A DNA stretch of 64,000 bases from positions 62,001 to 126,000 of the forward strand of contig CAYFGT010000002.1 in NCBI GenBank assembly GCA_964343075.1, read 5' to 3'. The position numbers and the translations under genes are program-made. Every line of letters begins with the position of its first letter. The first letter of the stretch is position 1. Below the pieces are notes generated by a model, which had not been told where the DNA came from, searched no databases, and saw only the letters and a list, made by a program, of their open reading frames with translations. Positions 8,739 to 16,971 of the stretch are shown one piece after another. Source of the DNA: UBA2588 sp964343075 (GTDB taxonomy: Bacteria > Chloroflexota > Dehalococcoidia > Lucifugimonadales > UBA3495).

Positions 8739-9149
8739 TTATGAAATTGGTTTGAAGTAAGGAATAGTAATGAAGTTGTTTGCTCTGACAAATGTTACTT
8801 CGACATCCATTCCAATTTTTACTTCCTTAGGGTCGCATTCGATGATATTGGTAAACATTTTCACACCTTCATCCAGTTCCACTAGAGCTAGGACATATGG
8901 GACATCTTCTGCAAATCCAGGTGTTCGATTTTGGTAGGTGATTGTGTATGTCCAGACTTTTCCGCGGCCGGTGGAATGGACCCATTTAATATCGGTAGTC
9001 CAGCAATTAGAGCATATCCCTCTAGGGTAGAACTGATATTCATTACAACTATTACATTGCTGGATTATAAGTTCGCCTTTTTTACATCCATCCCAGAAGA
9101 CTTTAGTTTCTCCTGCGATAGTAGGTAATGGTTTGTTCCATTCAGCCAT
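8739..9149 (-). CDS. Zn-ribbon/OB-fold DUF35 acyl-CoA-associated protein
   Basis: A 136-residue protein of the DUF35 family. A rubredoxin-like zinc ribbon is formed by Cys32, Cys35, Cys46 and Cys49 (CNSCNEYQFYPRGICSNC), followed by an OB fold (GKVWTYTITYQNRTPGF). Such proteins bind CoA and work as the partner subunit of SCP2-type thiolases and related ketosynthase-like enzymes. Its start lies one base after the stop of the upstream thiolase gene, so the two almost certainly form one complex. The two proteins are lone partners here; no beta-oxidation genes sit beside them, apart from the MaoC pair 29 kb away. Confidence 0.88.
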   Translation of the reverse strand: MAEWNKPLPTIAGETKVFWDGCKKGELIIQQCNSCNEYQFYPRGICSNCWTTDIKWVHSTGRGKVWTYTITYQNRTPGFAEDVPYVLALVELDEGVKMFTNIIECDPKEVKIGMDVEVTFVRANNFITIPYFKPIS

Positions 9150-9150
9150 A

Positions 9151-10332
9151 TTAATCTCTCCCTAAAATAACTGTTCCTCCACTATGTCGTGACCCTAAAG
9201 CCCCGCCAGTACCATGGCATAGTGCGATATTACAGTTAGGAACCTGTCGTTCTGTTCCTTCAAATTGATGCCTGAGTTGCCGTGTAGCTTCTAGTAGTAG
9301 GAATATCCCGCGCATTCCTGGGTGATTACTAGAAAGTCCACCCCCATCCGTGTTTAGAGGTAGTTCACCACCTAATTGGATTCTTCCATTAGACACAAAA
9401 TGTCCTCCTTCACCCTTCTCACAAAACCCTAGGTCTTCTAAAGTTTCGATAACAGTGATTGTAAAAGAGTCATACACCATTGCCATATCGATATCTGAAT
9501 GTTTAACTCCTGCCATTTCGAATGCTGGACCGTGACTTTGCTTAGCTGCTATGTACATTAAGTCTCGTTTCCCTGCTCCTTGATGGGCCAAAGCTTCACC
9601 CACACCTAGTATCCAAACGGGTGTTTGTTTACAATTCTTTGCCAGCTCTGGAGATGCTATGACTACGGCTCCGCCTCCGTCTGTAATCACACAGCAATCT
9701 GGGAGATGTAGAGGATCTGATATAACACGGGAGTTTACAACATCTGATACAGTGATTGGATCTCTAAATTGAGCTTCTGGATTCAATCCTGCATGCCTTC
9801 GCATAGCTACTGCAACTTCAGCTAGCTGTTCGGATGTTGTTCCATATAACTCCATATGCCTTCGCGCTATCATTGCGTAAAGTCCGACGGTTGTTAGGCC
9901 ATAGATCTCTTCGAAACTGTCAGGAGAAGGATCTAATCTGGGATGTCCAAATCTGGCCACCCCTCCAGTTCCTACAGATATCCCTCCTGATTTGGCTAAA
10001 CTGCTGTATGTGATTACTGCACATTTAATGCGCCCAGCAGCTATGGCGGTAAGGGCATGGGATAAATGGAACTCGAAAGAACCGCCTCCGACAGTGGTGT
10101 TGTCTACATATTTGGGGTACATATCCAAATAGTCTGCAAGGTTCAGCCCGCTGTTTCTTATTGTACTTGATGCAGTAAATAGACCTTCCACATCATTTTT
10201 AGTTAGCCCAGCGTCCTCTAGTGCTTTGATAACACTTTCGCCTTGTATTTGTAATTCGCTCTTGTCTGGAGCGTATCGCGTTTGATGTTCATGAATCCCT
10301 ACGATCGCTGCACCATGATTTAGATTTACCAT
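9151..10332 (-). CDS. SCP2-type (lipid-transfer-type) thiolase family protein
   Basis: A 393-residue thiolase-superfamily protein working on acyl-CoA substrates together with the DUF35 partner encoded next to it. The N-terminal half has AAIVGIHEHQTRYAPDKS and the central GGGSFEFHLSHAL. The position normally holding the nucleophilic cysteine contains no cysteine (GGGSF), which is common in the SCP2-like branch and suggests non-standard chemistry such as aldol or retro-aldol steps. C-terminal conserved parts are MVYDSFTI, NTDGGGLSSNHPGMRG with His, and CHGTGGALGSRHSG. It is preceded by a good promoter at 10391-10418. The precise substrate is unknown; steroid or branched-chain side-chain degradation is a family precedent. 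Confidence 0.85.
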   Translation of the reverse strand: MVNLNHGAAIVGIHEHQTRYAPDKSELQIQGESVIKALEDAGLTKNDVEGLFTASSTIRNSGLNLADYLDMYPKYVDNTTVGGGSFEFHLSHALTAIAAGRIKCAVITYSSLAKSGGISVGTGGVARFGHPRLDPSPDSFEEIYGLTTVGLYAMIARRHMELYGTTSEQLAEVAVAMRRHAGLNPEAQFRDPITVSDVVNSRVISDPLHLPDCCVITDGGGAVVIASPELAKNCKQTPVWILGVGEALAHQGAGKRDLMYIAAKQSHGPAFEMAGVKHSDIDMAMVYDSFTITVIETLEDLGFCEKGEGGHFVSNGRIQLGGELPLNTDGGGLSSNHPGMRGIFLLLEATRQLRHQFEGTERQVPNCNIALCHGTGGALGSRHSGGTVILGRD

Positions 10333-10390
10333 GTTCCCCCCAGTCGCTTGGAAATAAAGCCCAATTCACCTAATTAAATTAATTAAACCT

Positions 10391-10418
10391 ATTATATCCA
10401 CGGTAACTAAATAGGCAA
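10391..10418 (-). promoter_or_regulatory. Promoter of the thiolase-DUF35 operon
   Basis: On the minus strand TTGCCT (10413-10418) and TATAAT (10391-10396) are 16 bases apart, giving a leader of about 50 bases before the thiolase ATG at 10332. Confidence 0.5.
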
Positions 10419-10432
10419 GCTAAGTTCTATGG

Positions 10433-11233
10433 TTATTTAAATGCTGCTATGAGTTGTTTAGAGAATTCTATAATAGGGCCTGAGGTCAAGGATAAATCTG
10501 GGGTCATTGGAGTTACAGAAATGTACTTGTTGTCGATAGCATATAAATCTGTTCCCGGATGAGCATTTTCAAATAATTTTTTATCTCTAGTGAAATAATA
10601 AGAATTGCCGTTATCGATTGGGGTAGTTTCAATACTTTCAGCCCAAGAACGTCCACCTAATGTGGTGATTTGAGCTCCTAAAATCTCTGTGATGGGCAAG
10701 CTTGGTACGTTTATATTCAACAATATAATAGGGGGTTCTTTTTTTTCTAGGAATGCTACGCATACTGCTGATGCGAAATGCGCTGCGGTTTGGAATATAG
10801 GTTCATCTATTGAAGCTATGGAAATGGCTATCGAAGGGATATTTCTAACATAGCCCTGGATTGCTGCTCCTACTGTACCCGAGACGATAGTATCACTGCC
10901 AACGTTAGCTCCTTTGTTAATGCCAGATACCACTAAGTCAATATCGAACGTTGTAGATATACATTCAATGCCAATAATGCAACTGTCTCCGGGTGTTCCA
11001 TCAGACGCATAAGCAGTTAGGGAGTGCTTAGGTTTTGAAGTTAAATATGGAGTAGGGTCTATCTGTCTGGTACTCACTGATTTACGAATTGATACAGATG
11101 AAGATGCTCCACTAAAATCGGATGAAGGTGCGGATACTATTATGTTGAAGTGAGGGGTAAGGGAGTTTACTAGTGACCAGATCCCTGGAGCTTCAATTCC
11201 ATCGTCATTTGTTATTAATAGTGTCTTGGCCAT
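10433..11233 (-). CDS. surE: 5'/3'-nucleotidase SurE (survival protein)
   Basis: Metal-dependent nucleoside monophosphate phosphatase of the SurE family. The 266 residues contain the N-terminal metal-binding ITNDDGIEAPG (Asp10, Asp11), the serine-rich APSSDFSGASSS loop with the third ligand, and SGINKGANVGSDTIVSGTVGAA with the conserved asparagine. The C-terminal YISVTPMTPDL is also typical. It is a single gene divergent from lysA with 156 bases between them, which hold AT-rich promoter sequence for both directions. Assignment is firm; in vivo substrate preference (5' or 3' nucleotides, exopolyphosphate) is not visible. Confidence 0.94.
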   Translation of the reverse strand: MAKTLLITNDDGIEAPGIWSLVNSLTPHFNIIVSAPSSDFSGASSSVSIRKSVSTRQIDPTPYLTSKPKHSLTAYASDGTPGDSCIIGIECISTTFDIDLVVSGINKGANVGSDTIVSGTVGAAIQGYVRNIPSIAISIASIDEPIFQTAAHFASAVCVAFLEKKEPPIILLNINVPSLPITEILGAQITTLGGRSWAESIETTPIDNGNSYYFTRDKKLFENAHPGTDLYAIDNKYISVTPMTPDLSLTSGPIIEFSKQLIAAFK

Positions 11234-11389
11234 AACTCACTAATTGTATACTATACTACAATACAAGTTTATTATATTAGTTATTGGCAAGTAACCTAAA
11301 AAGAGTAGTTTATTAGTGTGGTTTGCCGTAACATTTCTTATTAGTGGTAACTAAGTTTAATATAAGAATGATAAGAATGGAGAAAGGGC

Positions 11390-12691
11390 ATGTTTGTTAA
11401 AAAAGTATTTCCTGAGACAGCATTTGTGACTGAAACTGGGGAGCTAAGTATTGGTGGAATGACCGCGAAAGAACTGGTGGAAGAATTTGACACGCCGTTG
11501 TATGTGTTGGATCAACAGACTATTGAATCCAAATGCGCGGATTTTGTCGAAGCTTTTACCAGCTTGCATGCAAATACGGAGGTTGTTTACGCATCGAAAG
11601 CTTACATTAACCCGACTTTAGCATCTCTTATATCTTCAAATAATATGGGATTTGATGTGGTCTCTGGCGGTGAACTGGCAATCATTGCGGCTAGTGGGTC
11701 AGATTTGAATAGAGTGTACTTTCATGGGAACAACAAGACTGAAGATGAATTGACTTATGCTGTTAAATCAGGAATTGGCAGGATTGTTGTGGATAGCTTT
11801 CATGAACTTGAGTTACTCGATCAAGTGGCAGGTAATCTAGGAGTCGTGCAGGGAATTTTACTAAGAATATCCCCGGCGGTAGATCCACATACCCATGTTT
11901 ATACTACAACTGGAATATTGGATTCAAAATTTGGGTTTGCTATTGATACTGGTGATGCTGAGAATGCAATTAAACAAGCAGTTGAAGCTTCGAATATTGA
12001 TTTGAAAGGTATTCATTTCCATCTAGGTTCTCCTATATTCGAAATTGAACCGTACGAAGTGGCTGTTGAATTAGTTCTTCGTTTTGCTAATAAATTTGCA
12101 GATATTTTTACTTTAGAAGAGTTTAGCCCCGGCGGTGGTTTTGCAATAGCGTATACAAGGAATGATTCTCCGCCTGAAATAAAAGAATACGCAGATGCAA
12201 TAGTAAGTGCTATGCGTAATACTTGCGAAAATCTGGGTATACAACTTCCAAAATTGATCATTGAACCGGGGAGATCAATTATCGGTCCGGCAGGAGTCGC
12301 AATTTATACTGTTGGAGCCATAAAAGATATCCCAGGTGTTCGTAAATACGTGAGTGTTGATGGAGGTATGGGAGACAATATCAGGCCGGCATTGTATCAG
12401 TCCGAGTACGAAGTAGTTTCTGCAAGTAAATTGAATGATGAAGATTTTGATACTGTAACCATCGCGGGCAAGTATTGTGAGTCAGGTGATTTGTTAGCAC
12501 GAGATGTTATGATTCCAAACCCTGAGTCAGGTGATATTATCGCAATACCAGCAACAGGAGCTTATTGCCCTTCTATGTCTAGTAATTACAATATGAACCC
12601 ACGTCCTCCTATCGTATTAGTTAAGGAAGGACAAGGTAAAGTGATTAGAAGACGAGAAACTTATGAAGACCTTATGGCATTCGACAGGTAG
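11390..12691 (+). CDS. lysA: Diaminopimelate decarboxylase
   Basis: PLP enzyme making lysine from meso-diaminopimelate, the last step of the pathway whose dapB, asd and dapA lie 9-12 kb downstream. The 433 residues show the alanine-racemase-type barrel with the Schiff-base lysine in VYASKAY (Lys70), the HFHLGSP and SPGGGFAI phosphate-binding segments, EPGRSIIGPAG, and the C-terminal dimer-interface cysteine motif KYCESGDLLARD. A GGAGAAAGGG ribosome site precedes the ATG. It is followed after 8 bases by holB, so both are probably cotranscribed. Confidence 0.95.
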   Translation: MFVKKVFPETAFVTETGELSIGGMTAKELVEEFDTPLYVLDQQTIESKCADFVEAFTSLHANTEVVYASKAYINPTLASLISSNNMGFDVVSGGELAIIAASGSDLNRVYFHGNNKTEDELTYAVKSGIGRIVVDSFHELELLDQVAGNLGVVQGILLRISPAVDPHTHVYTTTGILDSKFGFAIDTGDAENAIKQAVEASNIDLKGIHFHLGSPIFEIEPYEVAVELVLRFANKFADIFTLEEFSPGGGFAIAYTRNDSPPEIKEYADAIVSAMRNTCENLGIQLPKLIIEPGRSIIGPAGVAIYTVGAIKDIPGVRKYVSVDGGMGDNIRPALYQSEYEVVSASKLNDEDFDTVTIAGKYCESGDLLARDVMIPNPESGDIIAIPATGAYCPSMSSNYNMNPRPPIVLVKEGQGKVIRRRETYEDLMAFDR

Positions 12692-12699
12692 AAAGGAAG

Positions 12700-13701
12700 A
12701 TGTGGCATACTAAAGGACATGGAGCTTTAGTTGAAAGGTTAGAATCGGCAGTTTTAAACAAAACAATTTCTCATGCATATATTTTTTATGGCTCTCGGCA
12801 CGTTGGCAAAATGACATGTGCTTTAGATGTGGCTAGGGGGCTTAATTGTACCCACGAATCAGAATTTGCATGTGGTGAATGTATTCAATGCTCAAGAATT
12901 CATAATAGGTTGCATGCGGATATTAGAGTTATATCGCCTCGCAAGTCTGAAAATAAAACATCTATTGGAATTAATGATGTCCGAGATATATTACATGTAT
13001 CACATATGAAACCTTATGAAGGAACTTACAGAGTTACAATAATAGATGACGCTGACTCGATGACACTAGAAGCATCTAATGCTCTATTAAAGACTTTAGA
13101 AGAACCTGCAGATCAAAATGTATTTTTCCTGATTACTAGTAACGAAGATGCTTTAATTCCTACTATAAGGTCTCGATGTCAAAGTATTTATTTTTCGATA
13201 TTAGACGAATCAACAATTAGAGACTACTTGACTGAGTATCATAGTGAGTCAGATCAACAAATTGAATTATTGACTTCATTATGTGCTGGTAAATTAGGAT
13301 GGGCAGTTGATGCAATTAATGATACGACATTGATGGAAGATAGGGATAAGGCTTTAGAATTATTTTGGGATTTGTTCCACAAAGAATTGGATAGAGGATT
13401 TGAAATCTCTGAATATCTTTCTAATGAATATTATAAGAATGCTCAATATGTTGTGGATACACTAGGTTATTGGAATGATTTATTCAGAGATTTATTAATT
13501 CTAAAAAAAGCGACTAGCGATCTCATACACAATATTGACGTAGAGGATAGGCTTCTAGATATAGTCGATTCCTGTTATGAATATGATTTGACTGATAATA
13601 TACGATTTGTATTAGATGCAAGAGAGCAATTACAAAACAATGTAATTCCTCGCTTATGCTTAGATAATTTAATATTAAAAATTAAGCAAAAAACAATTTA
13701 A
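12700..13701 (+). CDS. holB: DNA polymerase III delta' subunit-type AAA+ clamp-loader protein
   Basis: A 333-residue clamp-loader subunit. It has the four-cysteine zinc module typical of gamma/tau/delta' (CTHESEFACGECIQC), a degenerate Walker A in GSRHVGKMT where the residue after Lys is Met, the DADSMTLEASNALLKTLEEP region and the SRC arginine-finger motif in TIRSRCQSIYF. The altered P-loop and the SRC motif are what is expected for delta', which does not hydrolyse ATP but helps open the sliding clamp. It lies between lysA and a DapA-family gene in one plus-strand run with 8-10 base gaps. A short DnaX is less likely because of the Walker A change. Confidence 0.85.
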   Translation: MWHTKGHGALVERLESAVLNKTISHAYIFYGSRHVGKMTCALDVARGLNCTHESEFACGECIQCSRIHNRLHADIRVISPRKSENKTSIGINDVRDILHVSHMKPYEGTYRVTIIDDADSMTLEASNALLKTLEEPADQNVFFLITSNEDALIPTIRSRCQSIYFSILDESTIRDYLTEYHSESDQQIELLTSLCAGKLGWAVDAINDTTLMEDRDKALELFWDLFHKELDRGFEISEYLSNEYYKNAQYVVDTLGYWNDLFRDLLILKKATSDLIHNIDVEDRLLDIVDSCYEYDLTDNIRFVLDAREQLQNNVIPRLCLDNLILKIKQKTI

Positions 13702-13711
13702 GGAGATTATA

Positions 13712-14617
13712 GTGCCGTACAAATTAGAGGGTATACATTTTATGTTGCCTACACCTTTTACAAAGGATCAATCCATAGATCATGCTTCTTTCGAACCATT
13801 GATTGAATTGGCAAAGAATTCTGGATGCGTGGGGGTTGTGTGTTTAGGAGTTATGGGAGAATCTAGCAGGCTTGCTGATTCAGAAAGGATTGAAGTAATG
13901 AAAACGGTGATAGGCTTGAGCGAATCTAGAGACCTGAGTGTAGTTGTAGGTGTCAGTTCTGAAAGTATTCATCTTGTTTGTGACCGTGCTGTCAGTGCTG
14001 AAACCTTAGGAGCGGATGCTGTAATGGTCGCTCCATCTAGATTAGCTAAACCTAACGATGCTTTCTTAAATCAGTATTACACTGCAGTGCACGACGCATG
14101 TAAGATTCCTGTGATAATCCAGGATTATCCCGCTGAAAGTGGCATTTTCATGTCTCCAGAGGTAATTGCTGAGCTAAATCAGAAGTTAGAGCGGGCACAT
14201 TATCTAAAACTTGAAGATTCTCCTACACCTCCGAAAATAACTAGGATAGCCCAATTAACTGGTGATAAGCTGGGGATTTTTGGGGGCCTAGGAGGTTCAT
14301 TTTTGTTTGAAGAATTGCAGCGTGGAGCTATAGGTACGATGACAGGGTTTGCATACCCAGAAGTGCTAGTAGCTATGTTTAACAGCATTCAGGAAGGTAA
14401 CCCAGAAAAAGCTAGACAAATCTTTTACGATTGGGTGCCTTACATAAGATATGAGAATCAGCCAGGAATAGGGTTGGCTATACGTAAATATGCCATGGCA
14501 AAGCGGGGAGTATTGGCTGATGCTACCGTTAGATCACCAACTCCTGCACTAGATGCCGCTACAGTGAAAGAATTAGACGATATATTAGATCATATTCCGT
14601 CTATTGATAATTTATGA
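13712..14617 (+). CDS. Dihydrodipicolinate synthase/N-acetylneuraminate lyase family aldolase
   Basis: A 301-residue class I aldolase of the DapA/NanA superfamily, started by GTG after AAGGAG. The Schiff-base lysine is in HYLKLED (Lys166) and the catalytic tyrosine in QDYPAE (Tyr139). The Thr-Thr pair of real DapA is replaced by Val47-Met48 (GVMGESS), so it is not expected to make dihydrodipicolinate; the true DapA is at 23475. It more probably cleaves or condenses a 2-keto acid with pyruvate, fitting the sugar-acid enzymes that follow on the other strand. It ends in a perfect hairpin that overlaps its stop codon. Confidence 0.83.
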   Translation: MPYKLEGIHFMLPTPFTKDQSIDHASFEPLIELAKNSGCVGVVCLGVMGESSRLADSERIEVMKTVIGLSESRDLSVVVGVSSESIHLVCDRAVSAETLGADAVMVAPSRLAKPNDAFLNQYYTAVHDACKIPVIIQDYPAESGIFMSPEVIAELNQKLERAHYLKLEDSPTPPKITRIAQLTGDKLGIFGGLGGSFLFEELQRGAIGTMTGFAYPEVLVAMFNSIQEGNPEKARQIFYDWVPYIRYENQPGIGLAIRKYAMAKRGVLADATVRSPTPALDAATVKELDDILDHIPSIDNL

Positions 14618-14649
14618 TTAAGGTGGTGCTGTAAGCACCACCTTAATCA
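14615..14649. terminator. Perfect 15-bp hairpin between convergent genes
   Basis: TGATTAAGGTGGTGC (14615-14629) and its exact complement (14635-14649) are separated by TGTAA. The left arm includes the stop codon of the DapA-like gene. There is no T-run on either side, but the position between convergent genes suggests a bidirectional terminator or an mRNA-3'-end stabiliser. Confidence 0.7.
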
Positions 14650-14662
14650 TGTTGGTAGATAT

Positions 14663-15421
14663 TTAGGAAAGGTGTTTGTTAAAGAAGTCCAGGATTTTAG
14701 GCATTACATCTACCGCGGCGTGTTGTCTGTAGCTATCTCGATCTCTAGCTAGAAATCCATGTCCAGCGTTGTCGTATCTATGAAACTCGTAATTCTTATT
14801 GTGTTGCTTTAGCAAAGCTTCGGTTTCATTTACTTCTTCTGGGCTGGGTCTGGGATCGTCGTTGCCAAAGATACCCATTAAAGGGCATGATAGATCTGCT
14901 GTATATGTGTGCGGTGATACAGGTTGAGCTGGGGTAAGATCGGCATCCGGTGTGATAACTCCTCCCCCCCAACAATCTACTGCAGCGTCGATGCCTGAAA
15001 CAGTGCAGGCAGCTAGATACACCTGTCTGCCTCCGCTACAATATCCAATAATTCCTATTTTTCCGTTGGAATAAGGTAGGTTTCTGGCCGTTTCAATTGC
15101 GGCAGTTAAGTCTGCCATGGTTCGGTTATCTGGCATCCCTCCTTTCCCGCGTATGGAATCACTTCGGTCTTGAGGGGTTACTCCTTCTTCTCGGTAATGG
15201 AAATTAGGGGCTAGGGTCACAAAGCCTTCAGATGCGAAATCTCTAGTAAGTGAGTGAATCCATTTATCCCAACCAGGCATGTGATGAATGTTAATTATGG
15301 TTGGATATGGTCCGCTTCCGTTTGGTCGAGCTAAATATCCATTGATTAAATCTCCGTTTTCTCCACGAAAATTGATGGTTTCAGCTACCAATCCTTCGTA
15401 CGTAACTCCTTGATAAGCCAT
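14663..15421 (-). CDS. Dienelactone hydrolase family protein
   Basis: A 252-residue alpha/beta hydrolase. The nucleophile is a cysteine in GYCSGGR (Cys128), as in true dienelactone hydrolases, with the acid in FGNDDPRP (Asp188/Asp189) and the histidine in AGHGFL (His221). The N-terminal HHMPGWDKW carries the oxyanion region. It probably opens a lactone or small ester in the cytoplasm. It is the last gene of a minus-strand run that begins with an SMP-30 lactonase and an enolase-superfamily enzyme, 77 bases after the small unknown gene. Family is secure, substrate unknown. Confidence 0.88.
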   Translation of the reverse strand: MAYQGVTYEGLVAETINFRGENGDLINGYLARPNGSGPYPTIINIHHMPGWDKWIHSLTRDFASEGFVTLAPNFHYREEGVTPQDRSDSIRGKGGMPDNRTMADLTAAIETARNLPYSNGKIGIIGYCSGGRQVYLAACTVSGIDAAVDCWGGGVITPDADLTPAQPVSPHTYTADLSCPLMGIFGNDDPRPSPEEVNETEALLKQHNKNYEFHRYDNAGHGFLARDRDSYRQHAAVDVMPKILDFFNKHLS

Positions 15422-15498
15422 ATATTATCCTCCTGAAATATATTCTGTGGGTACCATAATATATTTAGCGAATGAAGTCCAATATTTGGGAATTGCGA

Positions 15499-15846
15499 TT
15501 ACCTATACAAGGGTTTGAAAAAGCTGTGTAGAAAGTTATTCCTATGAGCCCACGAATGGACTCGTTTTACTACGTTATCAGGAATCGTTTTTGCATTTCT
15601 ATTGGTGATTCTGATGGTTTCATAGTCCCGTAATTCAGGGGGAGCGTCCATTGTGAATATCATTTCACAACTCTCGGAATCCGTGAATAATTTGAGTCCG
15701 TCAAACCCTTTCATACGTCCACCAGGTGGTCTATAAACATATAACTCACTACTACCATATAGCTCGTCAACATGATCATTTCCGCTGCCTCTGCCGCCTC
15801 CTTGCCTGATTTGGCTTCGTGAGAAACGTCTGTCTCCAAGGTTCAT
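15499..15846 (-). CDS. Hypothetical protein, 115 residues
   Basis: I do not recognise this protein. It is basic with an Arg/Gly-rich N-terminus (FSRSQIRQGGGRGSG) likely to be disordered, followed by a compact alternating hydrophobic part (LKLFTDSESCEMIFTMDAPPEL) and a basic, aromatic C-terminus. There is no signal peptide or membrane segment. It starts 6 bases after the enolase-superfamily stop, so it is expressed with the catabolic set. Amino-acid composition and the tight spacing make it a real gene rather than a shadow. A role as a small accessory or regulatory protein of this operon is only a guess. Confidence 0.65.
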   Translation of the reverse strand: MNLGDRRFSRSQIRQGGGRGSGNDHVDELYGSSELYVYRPPGGRMKGFDGLKLFTDSESCEMIFTMDAPPELRDYETIRITNRNAKTIPDNVVKRVHSWAHRNNFLHSFFKPLYR

Positions 15847-15852
15847 CGTTTT

Positions 15853-16950
15853 TTAGCCTACCCTATACGGTGCTAATGCTTTTTCATTAGGGGTTATGCC
15901 GAATCCAGGGGCGCGGCTAGGGGATACAAAGCCATCTTCAATCATTAATGTTTCTTCATACATTTGGCCCCACATTGGATTGGTAGAGTCTCTGTAGAAT
16001 TCTACTGTCAAGCCGTTTGGAATCGCTGCTACTAATTGGACATGAACCTCTTGATTACCATGGGGAGCTATGGGGAGGTCATGAGACTGTGCCATTGCAG
16101 CTACTTTCATGAATTCGGTTACGCCACCCATTATTTGCGCGTCAGGTTGAATGATGGCAGCACACCGATTTTCAATTAGATCTCTAAATCCATATTTGGT
16201 GTATTCATTTTCACCTGTTGCTATAGGTACAGTAGTAGCTTGGCTAATTAATTGATGTCCTTTGTAGTCATCAGGTTTTACAGGCTCTTCAAACCAGGTA
16301 ATATCGTATTGTTCTATTCTAGTTGCTAATTGTATTGCTTCGTAATACTTGTAAGCACAGTTAGCATCAATCATTACTTTCACATCGCGGCCTACTGATT
16401 CTCGTACTACTCGGACTCGCTCTACATCTTCGTTGATGGGAGCGCCTCCCACTTTCATTTTTACAGCTTTTGCGCCTATGCTTAAGCTGTCTTCCACTTC
16501 TTGAGCTAGTTCTTTTAACCCTTTGCCATCTTCGTAATATCCTCCGGCGACATATACAGGAACTCTGTCAGCATAGCCACCAAGCAACTGGTGTACCGAC
16601 TTACCGGCAGCTTTACCTTTTATATCCCATAAAGCTAGATCTATAGCAGCTATGATACGGGTTGTGATTCCCCGTCTGCCAGTTAGTTTAGGAACCCACA
16701 TCTTGTCCCAGATTCTTTCTGTATTGAAAGGGTCTTCGCCGATGACAAACTTTTTGAAAAATTCAACCATTGCTATTCCAACAGACGGCGCTTCCCTAAT
16801 GTCTCGACCAATTCCGATCCCAGTGATCCCTTCATCGGTCTCTATTTTCACAACATTTAGATCGTATTCACTATATGTGTGTAATCCGTTTCTGATAGGG
16901 ACCTTTCTAGGCCATCTGTATGCTTCTACTTTTACATCTGTTACTTTCAT
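15853..16950 (-). CDS. Enolase-superfamily enzyme (mandelate racemase/muconate lactonizing family)
   Basis: A 365-residue barrel enzyme that abstracts an alpha-proton from a carboxylate. Catalytic and metal residues are all visible: the KxK pair Lys164/Lys166 (AVKMKVGG), metal ligands Asp195 (DANCAY), Glu221 (FEEPVKP) and Glu247 (ATGENEY), Asp270 and His297 of the His-Asp dyad (APHGNQE). The KxK plus His pattern is that of the mandelate-racemase subgroup, which includes many sugar-acid dehydratases. The SMP-30 lactonase upstream and DLH downstream support sugar-acid catabolism. The exact sugar acid cannot be told. Confidence 0.88.
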   Translation of the reverse strand: MKVTDVKVEAYRWPRKVPIRNGLHTYSEYDLNVVKIETDEGITGIGIGRDIREAPSVGIAMVEFFKKFVIGEDPFNTERIWDKMWVPKLTGRRGITTRIIAAIDLALWDIKGKAAGKSVHQLLGGYADRVPVYVAGGYYEDGKGLKELAQEVEDSLSIGAKAVKMKVGGAPINEDVERVRVVRESVGRDVKVMIDANCAYKYYEAIQLATRIEQYDITWFEEPVKPDDYKGHQLISQATTVPIATGENEYTKYGFRDLIENRCAAIIQPDAQIMGGVTEFMKVAAMAQSHDLPIAPHGNQEVHVQLVAAIPNGLTVEFYRDSTNPMWGQMYEETLMIEDGFVSPSRAPGFGITPNEKALAPYRVG

Positions 16951-16971
16951 TTAGAGTCCTGTTAGTTATGG

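Noticed and set aside
11234..11389. Lysine riboswitch upstream of lysA
   Set aside because: The 156-base divergent spacer is AT-rich without the paired five-helix core or conserved junction of a lysine riboswitch.
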